Below are positions 1 to 11,769 of a stretch of 64,000 bases of DNA, piece by piece. The translations under genes were made by a program, and so were the position numbers. The stretch covers positions 282,711,426-282,775,425 of the forward strand of contig CP136063.1 in NCBI GenBank assembly GCA_032622095.1, in the 5' to 3' direction. Under the pieces are notes generated by a model. The model saw only the letters and a program-made list of their open reading frames with translations. It did not search any database and was not told the DNA's origin. The DNA comes from Siphonodentalium dalli. Taxonomy: Eukaryota; Mollusca; Scaphopoda; Gadilida; Siphonodentaliidae. How positions within the stretch are numbered: position 1 is the first letter of the stretch; each line of letters begins with the position of its first letter.

Positions 1-249
1 AGAGCTCCAAGGCTTGTCAATTATGCAGAGAGGAAGATGGCCCATAGTCAGATTCTACCATGATTCCACTTTGTTCTACTCTGGAATTCATGCTATATGA
101 TTGAATTATTGTATCAAGCGTAAGTATGCATTGATAATTTTAGCTGTCAATCCTTCATTATTTGTCACTCGTCTTAAATGCTGGTTTTTTCCCTCTCCTA
201 TTTTCGAGACTCCGTTTCAGTGACAAGTTACATGACCTATGTAGACAGA

Positions 250-690
250 CAACACTTGCTTGCAAAATGTCAGTCTGGCGTATTAATACCATTTCTCATG
301 AACTTTTAAATGAAATATTGCGTAAATTCTACGCTGAAGTAAAACCAAAAAAAAAACAAAGACACAAGCTTATCACCAAGCACTCTGACTGGCATCAGAG
401 CAGCAATTCATCAACATATCACATCAGCACCAATAAGTCGGCCAATAAACATTATATCGAGATAAAGAATTCCAAAGTGCAAACAACATGTTTGCTGCAA
501 GATGTAAGCTATATTTGAAAACTGGGAATCCGAAACCAAAAAAACATTTTCTATATCGAAGGATTCTGATGATGTAGAATTTGTAGAGATATCAGAAACG
601 GAAGCGACAAAAAACCATGGACATGGAAAGTCTGAAGTTATATCGCTCTTGAGCACCCGGTCGAGTAAGATACTTGAGTGTTTAATGTCG
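250..690 (+). pseudogene. Crypton/QRICH1-ZMYM2-like N-terminal recombinase domain, frameshifted
   Basis: Three reading frames join into one protein-like path. The first part carries ELLNEILRKFYAEVK (about 301-345). After an A run at 348-358 the frame shifts to a stretch starting at 361 with TSLSPSTLTGIRAAIHQHI and SRPINII. A second shift near 455 leads to DKEFQSANNMFAARCKLYLK, which stays open to about 690. The order FY.E.R, then L.GIR.AI.RH, then EF..AN is what I know from the helical N-terminal domain of the Crypton-derived tyrosine-recombinase-like family (QRICH1, ZMYM2, DUF3504-type proteins), multi-copy in invertebrates. The catalytic recombinase part is not seen. Two frameshifts mean a pseudogene fragment. 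The family call rests on remembered motif pattern, not on a search. Confidence 0.55.
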
Positions 691-699
691 CATAAAAAA

Positions 700-1490
700 A
701 ATATTTCTTGCAGAACTATGCATGAAAATGTGTGTTATTCATCTGTTTTGACTCACTAAGAAATAGTGTTGAGTTTGACATTCAATCAGAAATCGTCAAT
801 AAACAATTCTGATTCTGATCATTCTGATCGGGAAAGTTTGATTATCCAGGAAAACGAGAAATGATTCAGACTGCAATGATTCGGACTGCAAAATTATAAT
901 CGAGAAAGTCCAATATCTAGAAAAAATGAGGAACTGCGATTGGACGGATGGAACTGGATCAATCGGGAACAGAAGACTTTATTTGATTGAATATGTGTTT
1001 TTTGTTACATGTAATTTGTGAGTCGTGTTGTTATGATTAAAATTCATGTAAAAAAATAATACTGTAAATTCTCCAGCAAAAGGTTTCCATAATTAATACT
1101 GGGGGCTCACCTACGAGGTAGTGTGAAAAACTGCTGCATTATCATTTCAACATGCTTCATGAAAATTTTCTCCAACAACGTTATACCTATATTTGTTGAT
1201 TGACATGCGCTCATTTAGAGTTCACATTAGCCTAATTACATGTAGGTCTCATTTTGGAACTAAAAAATAAATTATAAAATTGTATTTGTGTTAAAAAAAA
1301 TATAAAAATTAATCAAACAAACAAAACAAGAGATGGACTGTCGTCCGGTGCATACCCCCTCGTGCATACCGCCTAGTGTGGGCACTTCTATAACTTATGA
1401 TGGCTATACTCAGACATATGGACCCAGAAATCAGCATTTTCATATAACAAAGATGAATAACTATAGAACAAAAAACCAAAACAAACATTT
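700..1490. other. AT-rich spacer without recognised genes
   Basis: No open frame here has protein-like composition. Imperfect short repeats of the type GATTCTGATCATTCTGAT occur near 805-895. I see no RNA gene or clear TIR element. Confidence 0.5.
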
Positions 1491-1499
1491 GAATGTGCA

Positions 1500-2013
1500 T
1501 TAAATGTCCTCATAGTGGTGAACATCCATACAAAATTTCATTGAGATCCGAGCATTACTGTTCAAGTTACGACATGAACAGACACCAGACAGACCAAAAA
1601 GCCAACATTTCCAGATGAACAAAGATGAATAACTCTAGAATGGAAAAGCGGAACAAACGATGGAACCCTCTATTGAATGCCCTCATAGTAGTGAACATCC
1701 ATACCAAATCCCATTGAAATCCCAGCACAACTGTTGAAATTACGACATGAACAGACACCAGACAGACCAAATAGCCAACATTTCGAGATAAACAAAGATG
1801 AATAACTCTAGAATGGAAAATCCGAACAAAACGATGGAACCCTCTATTTAATGTCCTCATAATAGTGAACATCCATACCTAATTTCATTGAGATCCGAGC
1901 ACTACTGTTCAAGTTATGACTAGAACAGACATCGGACGGACGGAATGACGCACGCACAAACGGACAGGTGCAAAACAGTAAACCCCCCTTTTTTTTAAAA
2001 GGGGGTATAATTA
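1500..2013 (+). repeat. ~174-bp tandem array with GGAC-rich tail and terminal hairpin (Helitron-like family 1)
   Basis: The phrase GAACATCCATAC recurs at about 1522, 1696 and 1871, giving about three units of ~174 bp that all mention ATGAACAGACACCAGACAGA. The array passes into CGGACGGACGGAATGACGCA near 1932-1960 and ends in a hairpin, ACCCCCC followed by T/A bases and GGGGGT (1982-2006), then ATAATTA. The design (minisatellite core, GGAC microsatellite, 3' stem-loop) matches non-autonomous Helentron/HINE elements. No 5' end was identified. Confidence 0.6.
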
Positions 2014-2063
2014 TGTCTTCTTCAGCCGTATTAGCCAGCTACTAGAGTCAGTCAGTAAAGAAA

Positions 2064-2393
2064 GTGATTTTTCAATATCTTGGATCCATTGAGTTGATCA
2101 AAGTGGATGCAGATCATGCAGTATTCATGTACAATGGCTTGGTCAACCTGTTCACAAAATTCAAAATTCCTTGGGAAAATATGGTGTCAATTCTCAGTGA
2201 TTCTTGTGTGGTTATGCATGGACATAAATCTGGTGTTGAGACAAGGCTAAAACAAAAGTTGCACCTGGCCTATTGGATATTGATGAGGTCATCTCCAGCT
2301 GAGGAAAGGCTTTCAATTTTACAACAAATTGTTTTGATTGGTACTGTCAACAAAATACAAAGAAAGCATGTACAATGTGAGGTTAGCATGTGA
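2064..2393 (+). pseudogene. hAT-like transposase-family fragment (mid-domain)
   Basis: The open frame includes LVNLFTKFKIPWENMVSILS followed by DSCVVMHGHKSGVETRL. An IPW..N..S.LSDSC.VM.G.KSG.E pattern is characteristic of a large group of hAT-like transposase-derived proteins in molluscs and cnidarians, where it precedes an LLDIDG-type motif. Near 2268-2300 the wanted LLDIDE reading is present but in another frame and runs into a stop, so the copy is frameshifted. The RWLS-containing segment (11379-11716) and the later segment (12277-12648) follow in the expected protein order on the same strand, which suggests one gene broken up by repeats. Family assignment is from memory of motifs. Confidence 0.5.
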
Positions 2394-2399
2394 CATAAG

Positions 2400-2990
2400 C
2401 TCTGATCATGACGTCTGCTAGAGTACACTTGGCACTGAGTGTTCCTACTGTTATAAAAGTCATTGTATCCACTGTATGTTGCGGAGCTTACATGTTTTTA
2501 GTTTACCAATTTGCGATCAAAGAAAGACTTCCCGGTGTGATGTATCGCTCCCGTCTATTAACAAGACAGTCAATGACTGTGGGGTCGCTCACCAGACTGC
2601 AAAGACTGATAAGACTGGGACTCTGGAGACCAAAACAGTCAGCACTTTTCATAATCACTTTAAAAGAAGTAGATTTAAACAGGATATGTGGCTAGAGAGA
2701 CTTCAAGTATGTAGCTTGGTAAAAATCCACCTTGAAATTGCCAACATTACTGATCACCCTCCTCCTCCAGCTCAACAAGTCCCCTCCCGACCGGGATCCA
2801 GACTCCCAAGTCTTAGGTTGGAATTTCACAACCGACACCTCCAACTTTCTCAATTGTTGGAAATTTTCAATCTCACAAGCGCCTTTTTCTAAAACCATTT
2901 AAACACGTTTGAAGCCCAATTATCCATGGACCCAAAACACAATACATGTATGTCAGACCAATCAGTCAGGTCACAGGTTCCAAGGTAGAT
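2400..2990. other. Open but unrecognised stretch
   Basis: Overlapping frames at 2408-2695 and 2476-2892 are open, but neither shows a domain I recognise. The end (2740-2890) contains GTTGGAAATTTTCAATCTCA, similar to the TTGGAAATTTC-rich repeat at 61.2-61.9 kb, so at least part is repetitive. Confidence 0.4.
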
Positions 2991-3545
2991 GTTTTAATGA
3001 ATTTGGTATTTCGATGATTTTATTAGACACAAAAGTGTTAACTCCCCATAGCCTGCCATTTCTTGACAGGTTGACCTCATTTTAACAAATCTGAATCTCA
3101 GTCACTAAATGATCCTCCTGATTCCTCCATACTATATGTAAGCTAAATAGTACAAACTCTCTTGAGAAGACATTTTAAGAATTACTATAGAGACATATAG
3201 TTATGTCCCTGGTCCCACCCTATTTAACCTGGTGACCCCATCTGAATAAATTTGAATCCCAGACACCAAAGAACCCTTCATACATATCATAAATATCAGT
3301 CAAATAGACCTGATGGTCCTTGTGAAGGAAGCATATTAAGAGGGAAACTGTCCTTCGCTTGGTCCCTATTTGACCAGGTGACCCCATTAAAAAAATCTGA
3401 ATTGCAGTCAAGGAAGAACATTCCATTCTATATAAGCCAACTAGTTCTTGCAAACATATTTTACGAATTACTATGTAGTGAAATAGTTAAGTCTCTTGCT
3501 CTGCCCTTATTTGACTTTGTGATCCCATTTTCACAAATCTGAAAA
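2990..3545 (+). repeat. Degenerate ~150-bp tandem repeat, same family as 10.3-11.1 kb
   Basis: Units contain TCCCTGGTCCCACC or related text, ATTT-ACC-GGTGACCCCAT, AAATCTGAAT and CAGTCA..AA, at about 3203, 3350 and 3500. These phrases match the array at 10314-11040. This is an older, truncated copy without the GGAC tail or hairpin. Confidence 0.55.
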
Positions 3546-4038
3546 GGATAAAAATTAAGTTCCCCAGTTGTAGTTGGTGATATTCACCCATTGGGCACCT
3601 CATTTATGAATTTTATCTCCTGCAAATTAGGGGATAACAACAATGTAAATTTGATACTATAGATACTTCCCAGAAGATGAGGCCTAAGCAGAATGAGGTC
3701 GCCAGAGGGTGAATTTGGTGATGCTAGCCTGCTGTGTGGGATAACATCACAAAAAGCGTGTCTGTTCCTACATTGTGCATGCCTGGCCTCAAGCAACACA
3801 ATGTATTATACAACAAGCCTTGAAATAGTGTGATAGTGTGTCTGTCATTTGCAGAATGAGGTCCCCAGAGGGTAAATTTAGTGACGCTAAATTCACCCTC
3901 TGGGGACTTCATTCTGATAAGGCCCTCAACTGCTATGGAAGACCTAGAATAAAATTGAATTTCCCCAGTTGAAGTTGGTGATGTTCACCCATTGGGCCCC
4001 TCAATTATGAATTTTATCTTCTGCAAATTAGGGGATAT
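3546..4038. repeat. Left part of a repeat sequence split by the 5.3-kb insertion
   Basis: TTCCCCAGTTGTAGTTGGTGATATTCACCCATTGGG and similar text (3559-3600) recurs at 3960-4000 and 9698-9740. TACTTCCCAGAAGATGAGGCCTAAGCAGAATGAGGTC-like text at 3664-3700 recurs at 9384-9420. So the same few-hundred-base family lies on both sides of the 4039-9323 element and in local duplicates. Internal inverted motifs (TGAATTT..GTGA.GCTA) suggest foldback potential. Confidence 0.6.
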
Positions 4039-4746
4039 CAGGGCCTGGAACCTACGTCACCGGAAGGGTAACCCTACATCAAAATAACTGTAAATAAAGT
4101 TCGACTCGCTACTTCGACATCGTTTTTTAAATAAATACAATCGATTTCGATGTAGTATTATAAGCAAAGGAGCTATGCGACCTGCAAATCTCAACAAATA
4201 CAGAAACCGAAAATCGGAAAGAATTGCTTATAATGAGAATTTCGCGTTCGCAATTCAAAATCGCGTCCGATTTCCTATTTTCGTGCAGGTGTTAACACCA
4301 ACATTTCATGTTCTCCACGCCCAAAACTCATTTAAAAACCGTATACATTGAGTTTCGGGATATTATAAATGCTAAAATTTGAATCAATAACAAAAAAATA
4401 ACTTTTCCGTGGTTTGTTTGTAAATTTCTTAAGACACAAAGAATGTTTATGAATTTGTCTATTAATGGTAACGCCCACATCGCGTTGACGCTCACATAAT
4501 ATTGGCCAGTTTGCACTAACAATTGAGTCACCATCCGTATAATCCGGTAGATGAACTATTAACGATCGTGTTCACATATACACACTCTGTTAAATGCGTT
4601 ACAATACACAAATGGCTGTTATAGAGATGCCAATATACTATTTGCATGATAATACTATATATAAAGACGAATATAAGTTCATGGCATAATCATTGTTTTT
4701 ATGTTCTCGTTGTATATTCGGTAGTTTAATTAAGTGTATGTCATGT

Positions 4747-5958
4747 CATTCGTATGGGCAGCCAAATTAACATATACTCAAATATTTGGAGATATCTCTA
4801 AATGATTAGGAGATATCTCTAAATATTTGGAGATATCTCTAAATATTTGGAAATATCTCTAAATGATTTGGAGATATCTCTAAATGATTTGGAGATATCT
4901 CTAAATATTTGGAGATATCTCTAAATATTTGGAGATTTCTCTAAATCAGCACATATCCATAATTGAACCTGGAATTGGACTTATCTCTAAATGAATTAGA
5001 GATATCTCCAAAGTCCAAATTAATTGAAGATATCTCTAAATCATTTGAAGATATCTCTAATTCATTTGAGGATAAGTTCTTTTTGAACATATGTCACATA
5101 TCCGTAAATAAAATACTTCTCCATAATTCGATTTGGAGATATCTCTAAATAATTGGAGATATCTCTAAATCGACATATCCACAATTGGACATATCCGTAA
5201 ATAAATACTTCTCCATAATTCGATTTGGAGATATCTCTAAATATTTGGAGATATCTCTAATTCATTTGAAGATATCTCTAATTCATTTGAAGATATCTCA
5301 AAAATATTTGGAGATATCTCCAAATAATTGGAGATATCTCCAAATGAATTGAAGATATCTCTAATTATTTGGAGATATCTCCAAATGAATTGGAGATATC
5401 TCCAAATCGAATTAGAGATATCTCTAAATGATTTGCACTTCTCCTCAAATAATTACTTATCCGTAATAAAGAAGAGCAATTGGAGATATCTCCAAATCAT
5501 TTAGAGATATCTCTAAATACATTGGAGATATCTCTAAATGAATTGAGGTATCTCTAAATGATTTATGGATAAGTGGATAAATCGAATATACTTCTCCGTA
5601 AATGCATTTGTGGATATCTCTAAATGATTTGAAGAGATCTTCAAATATTTGAAGATATCTCCAAATAATTGGAGATATCTCCAAATCAATTAGAGATATC
5701 TCCAAATGAATTAGAGATATCTCCAAATATTTAGAGATAGCTTCAAATTGTTTGGTGTCCTAAATAGTTAGGGTATGAATTGAAGAGCTCTCCAAATCGA
5801 TTTAGAGATATCTGCAATTTATTTGAAGATATCTCCAAATGAATTAGAGATATCTCCAAATATTTGGAGATATCTCCAAATATTTAGAGCTATCTCCAAA
5901 TATTTAGAGATATCTCCAAATATTTGAGTATATGTTAATTTGGCTGCCCATACATTCG
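4747..5958. mobile_element. 1.2-kb foldback element with palindromic minisatellite core
   Basis: TATGGGCAGCCAAATTAACA starts at 4753 and its reverse complement ends at 5952. CATTCG lies immediately outside both ends (4747-4752 and 5953-5958), a 6-bp target duplication. The 1200-bp interior is built almost entirely from ~19-20-bp units with the self-complementary word AGAGATATCTCT or GGAGATATCTCC plus AAAT. Left-half units mostly read GGAGATATCTCTAAAT and right-half units mostly the reverse complement, so the whole element can fold on itself. Apparent short frames here are by-products of the repeat. Confidence 0.8.
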
Positions 5959-7290
5959 TTCTCTTATTCCATATTCATTGTAGTATTACTTTGTTATTCC
6001 AGTTTATTTCCGTTGGTTGAATCCATGTTAATTTGTTCATATTTCCAGTTTCGTCTGATAGTTGTCGTTAAAACATTATCATGCAATAAAGATTTCTTTA
6101 ATTATATTCTATTACTAACATTCATTGTTTACCCATGTTTATTAATAATGAATTGAATGTGTTTTTCGGTCCAGGAACCTTCGTTGTCAAACAATTAATC
6201 TGGTCACGCATCAATTATATTCGCAATCCAAAACCAAAACATCGGGATATATGTAACGGATAAATACATTTTCAAACACCCTGTCCCATCATCAGTCAAT
6301 AATCATAAAGTATGGTTAGGTACTCAAGTCCCAAAAACTAATTGGTCACATATATATTAACTATATATAGCAGGTTATATGGTGAATTGTGAACATAATA
6401 TGGTTCCTGTGGCTGGATATTCATTTAGTTTGGTTATGTTTAACATTATATATTACAAAATTTTATATAAACTGGATATTCCGTTTATTGAATACTTTTG
6501 CAGACAAAAATGATATATACAACGAAAAATACCAACTTAAAGTTGAATAGAAGAAAAAATTACAACAAAAAAAGGCTTGTTGTGTCGTCTAAGTGGGGGG
6601 GGGGGGGGGTCTACAAAAAATATTCCGTATATAGGGCGGGGTGGGTGGGTGGGTGGTCCAGATGCGGGAAAAAATCGTGCTTGTAATTTTTTTCTATATA
6701 GCTATATAGCAGCTATAGTGACTCTTTAGCCTCAGATTTAGCAACATTCTGGATTTCACAGGATCCCGGACCACTTCACAGTGGACCACCGTAATAGCAT
6801 TCAGGAAACTTATTATCAGCGGAAGAAATATTTAGTAACACAATTAATATATTACCCAGTTGTATTATTTGAATAAAAGTGATAAAACATAAAAACTGTA
6901 TCACAAATTGGATACTACATGGTGAATACTCAATGATGACTATATATCATTAACATGATTGTTGCATAACATGAAATTGAAAAGGGTATCTCATAAATTT
7001 CTAATGTCTGAAATACTGTCTTGTCCTGGCATGTAATCAACTTCATTCCTTCTGGTTATTTCTCATCTTGAATGATTGGAAGTAATGTTAATTTGCAACA
7101 ATTATCCAAATAAAACTGAATTGGTCATGATGAATGACCGTTAACTGTTTACTGCTCAGACAATCCCAACTGAAGGTGACGCTATTCTCATTGAATTTCC
7201 GAACTTCATCTTGGAGCTTTACTGCTCAACAAGACTAAACTAAAATACTAATTGTATACTGTTATCACTTACGAATAGATGAACTGAAAT
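5959..7290. other. Gene-free AT-rich interior of the 5.3-kb element
   Basis: No convincing frame or RNA gene. A G homopolymer lies at about 6595-6609, followed by a GGGTGGGT-rich stretch (6640-6655). Confidence 0.5.
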
Positions 7291-7299
7291 AAAGTGATG

Positions 7300-7641
7300 C
7301 TTTCAGATGCATTAAGAAATGACATTCAATTCTTCATTCTGGTCTATCACCATACCAAACCACATCAAAATTCGACAACCGACACTTAACTTATATTGCA
7401 AAAGCTTTGTACGGACTGAATTTCATGAAAGTCGAACAGGGCCCATAACTCTGGAAGGCATTAATAGTCACAACCCGTGATATTATGCATATTCGTTCCC
7501 CATTTCTGGTCCGTCACCATGCCATAGGGCATAAAAATATGACAACCGACTCTTGAGTTATAATGCAAAATGATTGTACGGACGGACGGCTCGAGACGTC
7601 AACTATATACCCGCCGACTAATATTGGGCGGTATAATAACC
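7300..7641 (+). repeat. Helitron-like repeat end, family 3: GGAC run plus 10-bp hairpin
   Basis: About two diverged units share CAACCGAC(A/T)CTTGAGTTATA-like text and TTGTACGGACTG (near 7375-7420 and 7540-7580). These are followed by GTACGGACGGACGG (7577-7590) and a perfect stem, TATACCCGCC (7606-7615) against GGGCGGTATA (7626-7635), then ATAA. This is the same architecture as the 3' ends near 2.0, 11.1 and 50.9 kb, with unrelated sequence. Confidence 0.55.
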
Positions 7642-8034
7642 ATATATCTATGTATATACCTAACCAAAAACAATTCCCCTCCCCCACCCCACCCCACCCC
7701 GGTGGAGAAGACTTAATAAGAGTTCTTTGGCCATCTAAAAATAATTGTGGAACCCCTGACCTGTTTACCACTATTTACACTGGTCAGTGTTCTCTGTCAG
7801 ATACAACACACTCGATTTATTAAGGCTATAATGGTGTCTAGGGCGATTTGTGACACATAGTGTACCTACACAATGCTTTATTATTGTTGTTAGATACTGA
7901 AAGCACCAGGAAACGTCTGGAAATACAGTTTATTTTTCGTTTTTTTCTGATCTGTGTTTACCAATTAGTAAGACAGTTAACACAGTTATTGAAGAACTGC
8001 TAAAAAAAACTCTGAAATTTTGATAAAAACATGA

Positions 8035-8660
8035 GAGAGGGGGTGGGTCCCCAAAATTTTGGAGGAAAAAAATAATTTTTGGGGTGCAATTTTTTTCCAG
8101 ACCCCCCCCCCCCCCCCCCCCCCCCACTGGCTGGCTCAACCAATTTTCATGGCTGGTTATCTAGCTAAGCCGGCTTAGTCACGACGTTCGTGGCTGACGA
8201 AATATGGCGGCTCAGTCAGCTTAGACGTTATCATTCAGAGTATTTGGTTTCCGAAATTTTCCTAATAGCCGGTTATAGACACCCGCTGGTTTTAGCGTTT
8301 GTTGTGAACCCGTAGAATTCCAGACCACGCGTGTTTTGTTTTTTTGGTGTTGGGCTTTTCCGTTATGGCGAGAATACACGAAGGACTCAGAAAATGACTG
8401 GCAGGGATGTACTATGTAGTTTCCCATCTATACAATCGATATAAGTTACATTGCGACTTCTGTCGACTTCAGACGGCTATCATCACTGGCATCTTGCGAT
8501 ATATGCATGCATCATTGAATGCTGAATCCGATATATAGTATTGATATATAACATGTCAATCTATTTTCTATTACCTTAAATTCTACATGTTATGTGCATA
8601 TATTGACAAATGTCAGCGATATGAGACTGAGTCGTGTAATTATACATGTATATGATGCTT
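8035..8660. repeat. Dispersed repeat family X, copy A
   Basis: Sequence around GACGTTCGTGGCTGACGAAA (8183-8202) and GGTGTTGGGCTTTTCC (8346-8361) recurs at 57.93-58.24 kb and 62.60-62.95 kb with about 85-90% identity by eye. A C homopolymer (about 8101-8126) sits at its left edge, next to GGGTGGGTCCCCAAAATTTT (8040), which resembles text near 56.5 and 59.6 kb. There is no coding capacity. It lies inside the 5.3-kb element. Confidence 0.6.
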
Positions 8661-9323
8661 CAACCAGAATGACCCTTTTTCTTATTCCCTATAATAATAT
8701 TGATATATAAAGGTCATATAATTACTTATTATTGTATTCATTTATGTCTTGTGATAGTATGAAAAACGTATTAATTAGCCTGCCACAAGTGAAGTAGTCT
8801 ACCTTTGAGCCGATGTATACCGATTCGCCTCGGCAATATTCGGGGATCTTATAGCGAGGGAAGAATTATACTCTTGCGCTTCCATAAGTTCCATTAACTG
8901 TGAAGGCATACACTACTCACTAGTCCTAAAACTAATTGTGATATTCGGCAAGTGAAAGAAAGAATTCAGCCAAATTGCCGATTTTGGAATCAAATGTTGA
9001 CTATATGTAGGCGTTACCATTTATGTCACAATTCCAGTTTTAAAAGTCAATGTAGGCGTTACCATTTCAAAACTCTGAAGCATGCCTCGGAAATTGGTGA
9101 CGGAAACCACCTGAACGCGATAATCTTTACAACCGTTATATATATATATCGGTATAGATGACTGTGAGCTAGCAAACAATGTCTTACAGCTCATAAGCAA
9201 TGATTTTTTTAGTGGTTTATGAACATAGTTTGCAAAAACGATAAATACTCACTTCGAGTCGCACCGAGCAGCCGCCATTTTTCGGTGAAAAACTTTGTTT
9301 TGTGACGTAGGTTCCAGGCCCTG

Positions 9324-9800
9324 GATATAGAAACTTCCTAGAAGGGAAATTTAACTAACAACCATGTAAATTTGATACTATAGATACTTCCCAGAAGATG
9401 AGGCCTAAGCAGAATGAGGTCTCCAAATGGTGAATTTGGTGATGCTAGCCCACTGTGTGGGATAGCATCACTAAAAGCATGTCTGTTCCTACATTGTGCA
9501 TGTCTGGCCTCAAGCAACACACTCTATTATACAATCAAGCCTTGAGATAGTCTGTCTGTTATTTGCAGAATGAGGTCCCCAGAGAGTGAATTTAATGACG
9601 CTATCCTGCACAGCGGGCTAGTATCACTAAATTCACCCTCTGGGGACCTCATTCTGATAAGGCCCTCAACTGCTATGGAAGACCTAGAATAAGATTGAAG
9701 TTCCCCAGTTGAAATTGGTGATGTTCACCCATTGGGCACCTCAATCATGAATTTTATCTTCTGCAAATTACAGAAACTTCCTAGAAGGGAAGAAAATGAA
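9324..9800. repeat. Right part of the split repeat family
   Basis: This matches 3600-4020 at several points, for example ACTTCCCAGAAGATGAGG and TTCACCCATTGGGC. An imperfect palindrome around AATTTA.TGACGCTA and TAGTATCACTAAATTCACCC spans about 9585-9650. Confidence 0.55.
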
Positions 9801-10313
9801 ATTAATCTGATTTTAATGACCACTGAGTGATAATGTAAACAACAAGGGTGCTTCATTGATAATACCATTAATCTCATTTAAATTATGAATGACATGAATA
9901 CACTCCCTGGGGACTCTATAGCTAAGGCAGAAGTTCTGTTATCTCTCTATCTGCCCTGCCATGTGTCATGCCTGTCATGTCTGCACAGATACTAGTATTA
10001 AAAGGAATTTACTGATCTGTCTGTTCATCTTTTCTCCCAAACCCCTGATTTCAGAGGTACCTACTCTACCCCCACCCCGAAGATGTAATGTCACAAGTTC
10101 TTCAAAATTTTAATTAAATGTTTTTTAATTTATTTAAATAAAAAATACTTTATTTACCTGTGAGTTAGGAGGTGAGATAGGGTGGAATGCTGTTGTTTGG
10201 GGGCAGGGTGGGGTTCTGGGTCATGTGGGGGGGGGGGGGGGGGGTGATAATTTTGTTTTTGTATGTTAAATTGATCAAGGAGTTCATGAATTTCTTATTA
10301 TTTTTTGGGGAAT

Positions 10314-11133
10314 TATGGCCCTGGCTCAACCCCTATTTGACCCAATGACCCCATTTGAACAAATCTGAACCCCAGTCATTCAATGACCCCACATACCAAA
10401 TATAAACTAAATCGGCATAATGGATCTTGACAAGAATTCGTTATAAGAATTACCAAGGAGGAATATAGTTATGGCCCTGGTTTCGCAACTGTTGACACAG
10501 TGACCTCATTTGAACAAATCTGAATGACATTCACCTAGGGAACATCCCCACCAAATATGATCAAAATGCAAAAATGTAATTTTTTGGTTTTTAGAGTTAT
10601 GTCCCTGGCTCTGCCCTTAATTGACCCAGTGACCCAAATTGAACAAATCTGAACCCCAGTCACCCAAGGTCTCTCTGTACCAAATATAAGCTAAATTGGC
10701 CAAATATTTTTTTAGAAGAAGTCATTGTAAGAATTACTATGAGTTATGGCCCTGGTTTCTCAACTAATTGACCGGGTGACCTCATTTGAACAAATCTGAA
10801 CACCAGTCACCCAAGGACCCTCCATACCAAATATTAGCTAAATCGGCACAATGGTTATGGACAAGAAGTCGTTGTAAGAATTACTGAGGAGGAATAGAGT
10901 TATAGCCCTGGTTTCACAACTATTTGACCCAGTGACCTCATTTGAACAAATCTGAATGAGAGTCACCTAGGGAACATACACACCAAATATGAACCAATTC
11001 GGTATGATGGTTTAAGAGGAGAAGATGTTTTTTAAAAAGTTGACGGACGGACAGACGGACAGACGGACGGACGGACGACGGACGAGGAGTGATGACTATA
11101 GCTCCACCGGAGACTTTGTCTCAGGTGAGCTAA
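10314..11133 (+). repeat. ~155-bp tandem array with GGAC tail, hairpin and CTAA end (Helitron-like family 2)
   Basis: ATGGCCCTGG-type unit starts fall at about 10314, 10471, 10597, 10746 and 10900. Each unit carries GACC..GTGACC.CATTTGAACA and AATCTGAA. The array enters (GGAC)n at 11041-11085 and ends with a stem made by TAGCTCCACC (from about 11099) and GGTGAGCTA (to 11132), followed by CTAA (11130-11133). A 3' hairpin next to CTRR is the classical Helitron terminus, and central tandem repeats with a microsatellite fit Helentron-derived non-autonomous elements. A G homopolymer lies upstream (10227-10244). Confidence 0.65.
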
Positions 11134-11378
11134 AAAGTGGAAACTGGCGCTTTAGTGTGAATTTCTAGCAAGAAACCTGCGTGTTGTCTCAAGTGCAAGG
11201 CAATGGATACTTTTCAGTGATAAACATCAAAAAATTTCCTCCTGACAGGGCGTCGGGTATGTGCTTCCCATATACGGCCACATTTCCCCAACCCCTAGCG
11301 GAAACCAGGACTCATGTCACCATCTCCATTATTGTTACCGTTACCTCGAGCTATTGTTTTGATATCTCCATACTGATA

Positions 11379-11716
11379 CAAAATGGCCATCAGATATCAA
11401 GGATTTCTTGAGGGAGATTTGTGAATTCTTAACTATAAAATTCACTGCGTGTGATAATTATGTTTCACATCGATGGTTGTCAGTTTATGATGTTGGGCTC
11501 AGCTCCAAGGGCATTATTGATGCCCTCATTCTGCTCTATTATTCATTCTTGCCGAAGGAGATGACATCAGTCAACAGGGCTAAAATAGGTTTGTTAATGA
11601 AGAATTTCAATGACACTAGTAAGAAAAGAATGTCCAAGATCCAGCGAATTCTGTCCAAGAACAAAATGACTGATGATGGAAAGAAGAGAAAGAAGATAGT
11701 TGAGAAATTGTTGTAG
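11379..11716 (+). pseudogene. hAT-like transposase-family exon with RWLS motif
   Basis: The frame reads KWPSDIKDFLREICEFL, continues through DNYVSHRWLSVYDVGLS and ends in a lysine-rich tail (SKNKMTDDGKKRKKIVEKLL, stop at 11716). An E.C.FL..K....NYVSHRWLS.YDV run is typical of the hAT-like family whose earlier segment is at 2064-2393. The reading starts upstream of the first ATG (11408), so this is an internal exon or gene piece. The segment N-terminal to it is missing or frameshifted (CFDIS near 11360 is in another frame). It is likely inactive. Confidence 0.5.
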
Positions 11717-11769
11717 GAGTACACCAACACTGCTTTACTTTAATATGAACATTTATATACCCCGCTGGA

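Larger units (their letters stand above)
4039..9323. mobile_element. 5.3-kb DNA transposon-like element, 22-bp TIRs, 5-bp target duplication
   Basis: The left end starts CAGGGCCTGGAACCTACGTC at 4039. The right end is its exact reverse complement, ending at 9323 (GACGTAGGTTCCAGGCCCTG). The TIR is about 22 bp. GATAT flanks both sides (4034-4038 and 9324-9328), fitting a 5-bp target duplication, and the flanks belong to one repeat family present uninterrupted elsewhere. No transposase frame survives inside, so it is non-autonomous or decayed. It carries the nested foldback 4753-5952, a Helitron-like piece and a dispersed repeat. The superfamily is uncertain: CAGGG is hAT-like, but 5 bp is not the usual 8. 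Confidence 0.65.
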
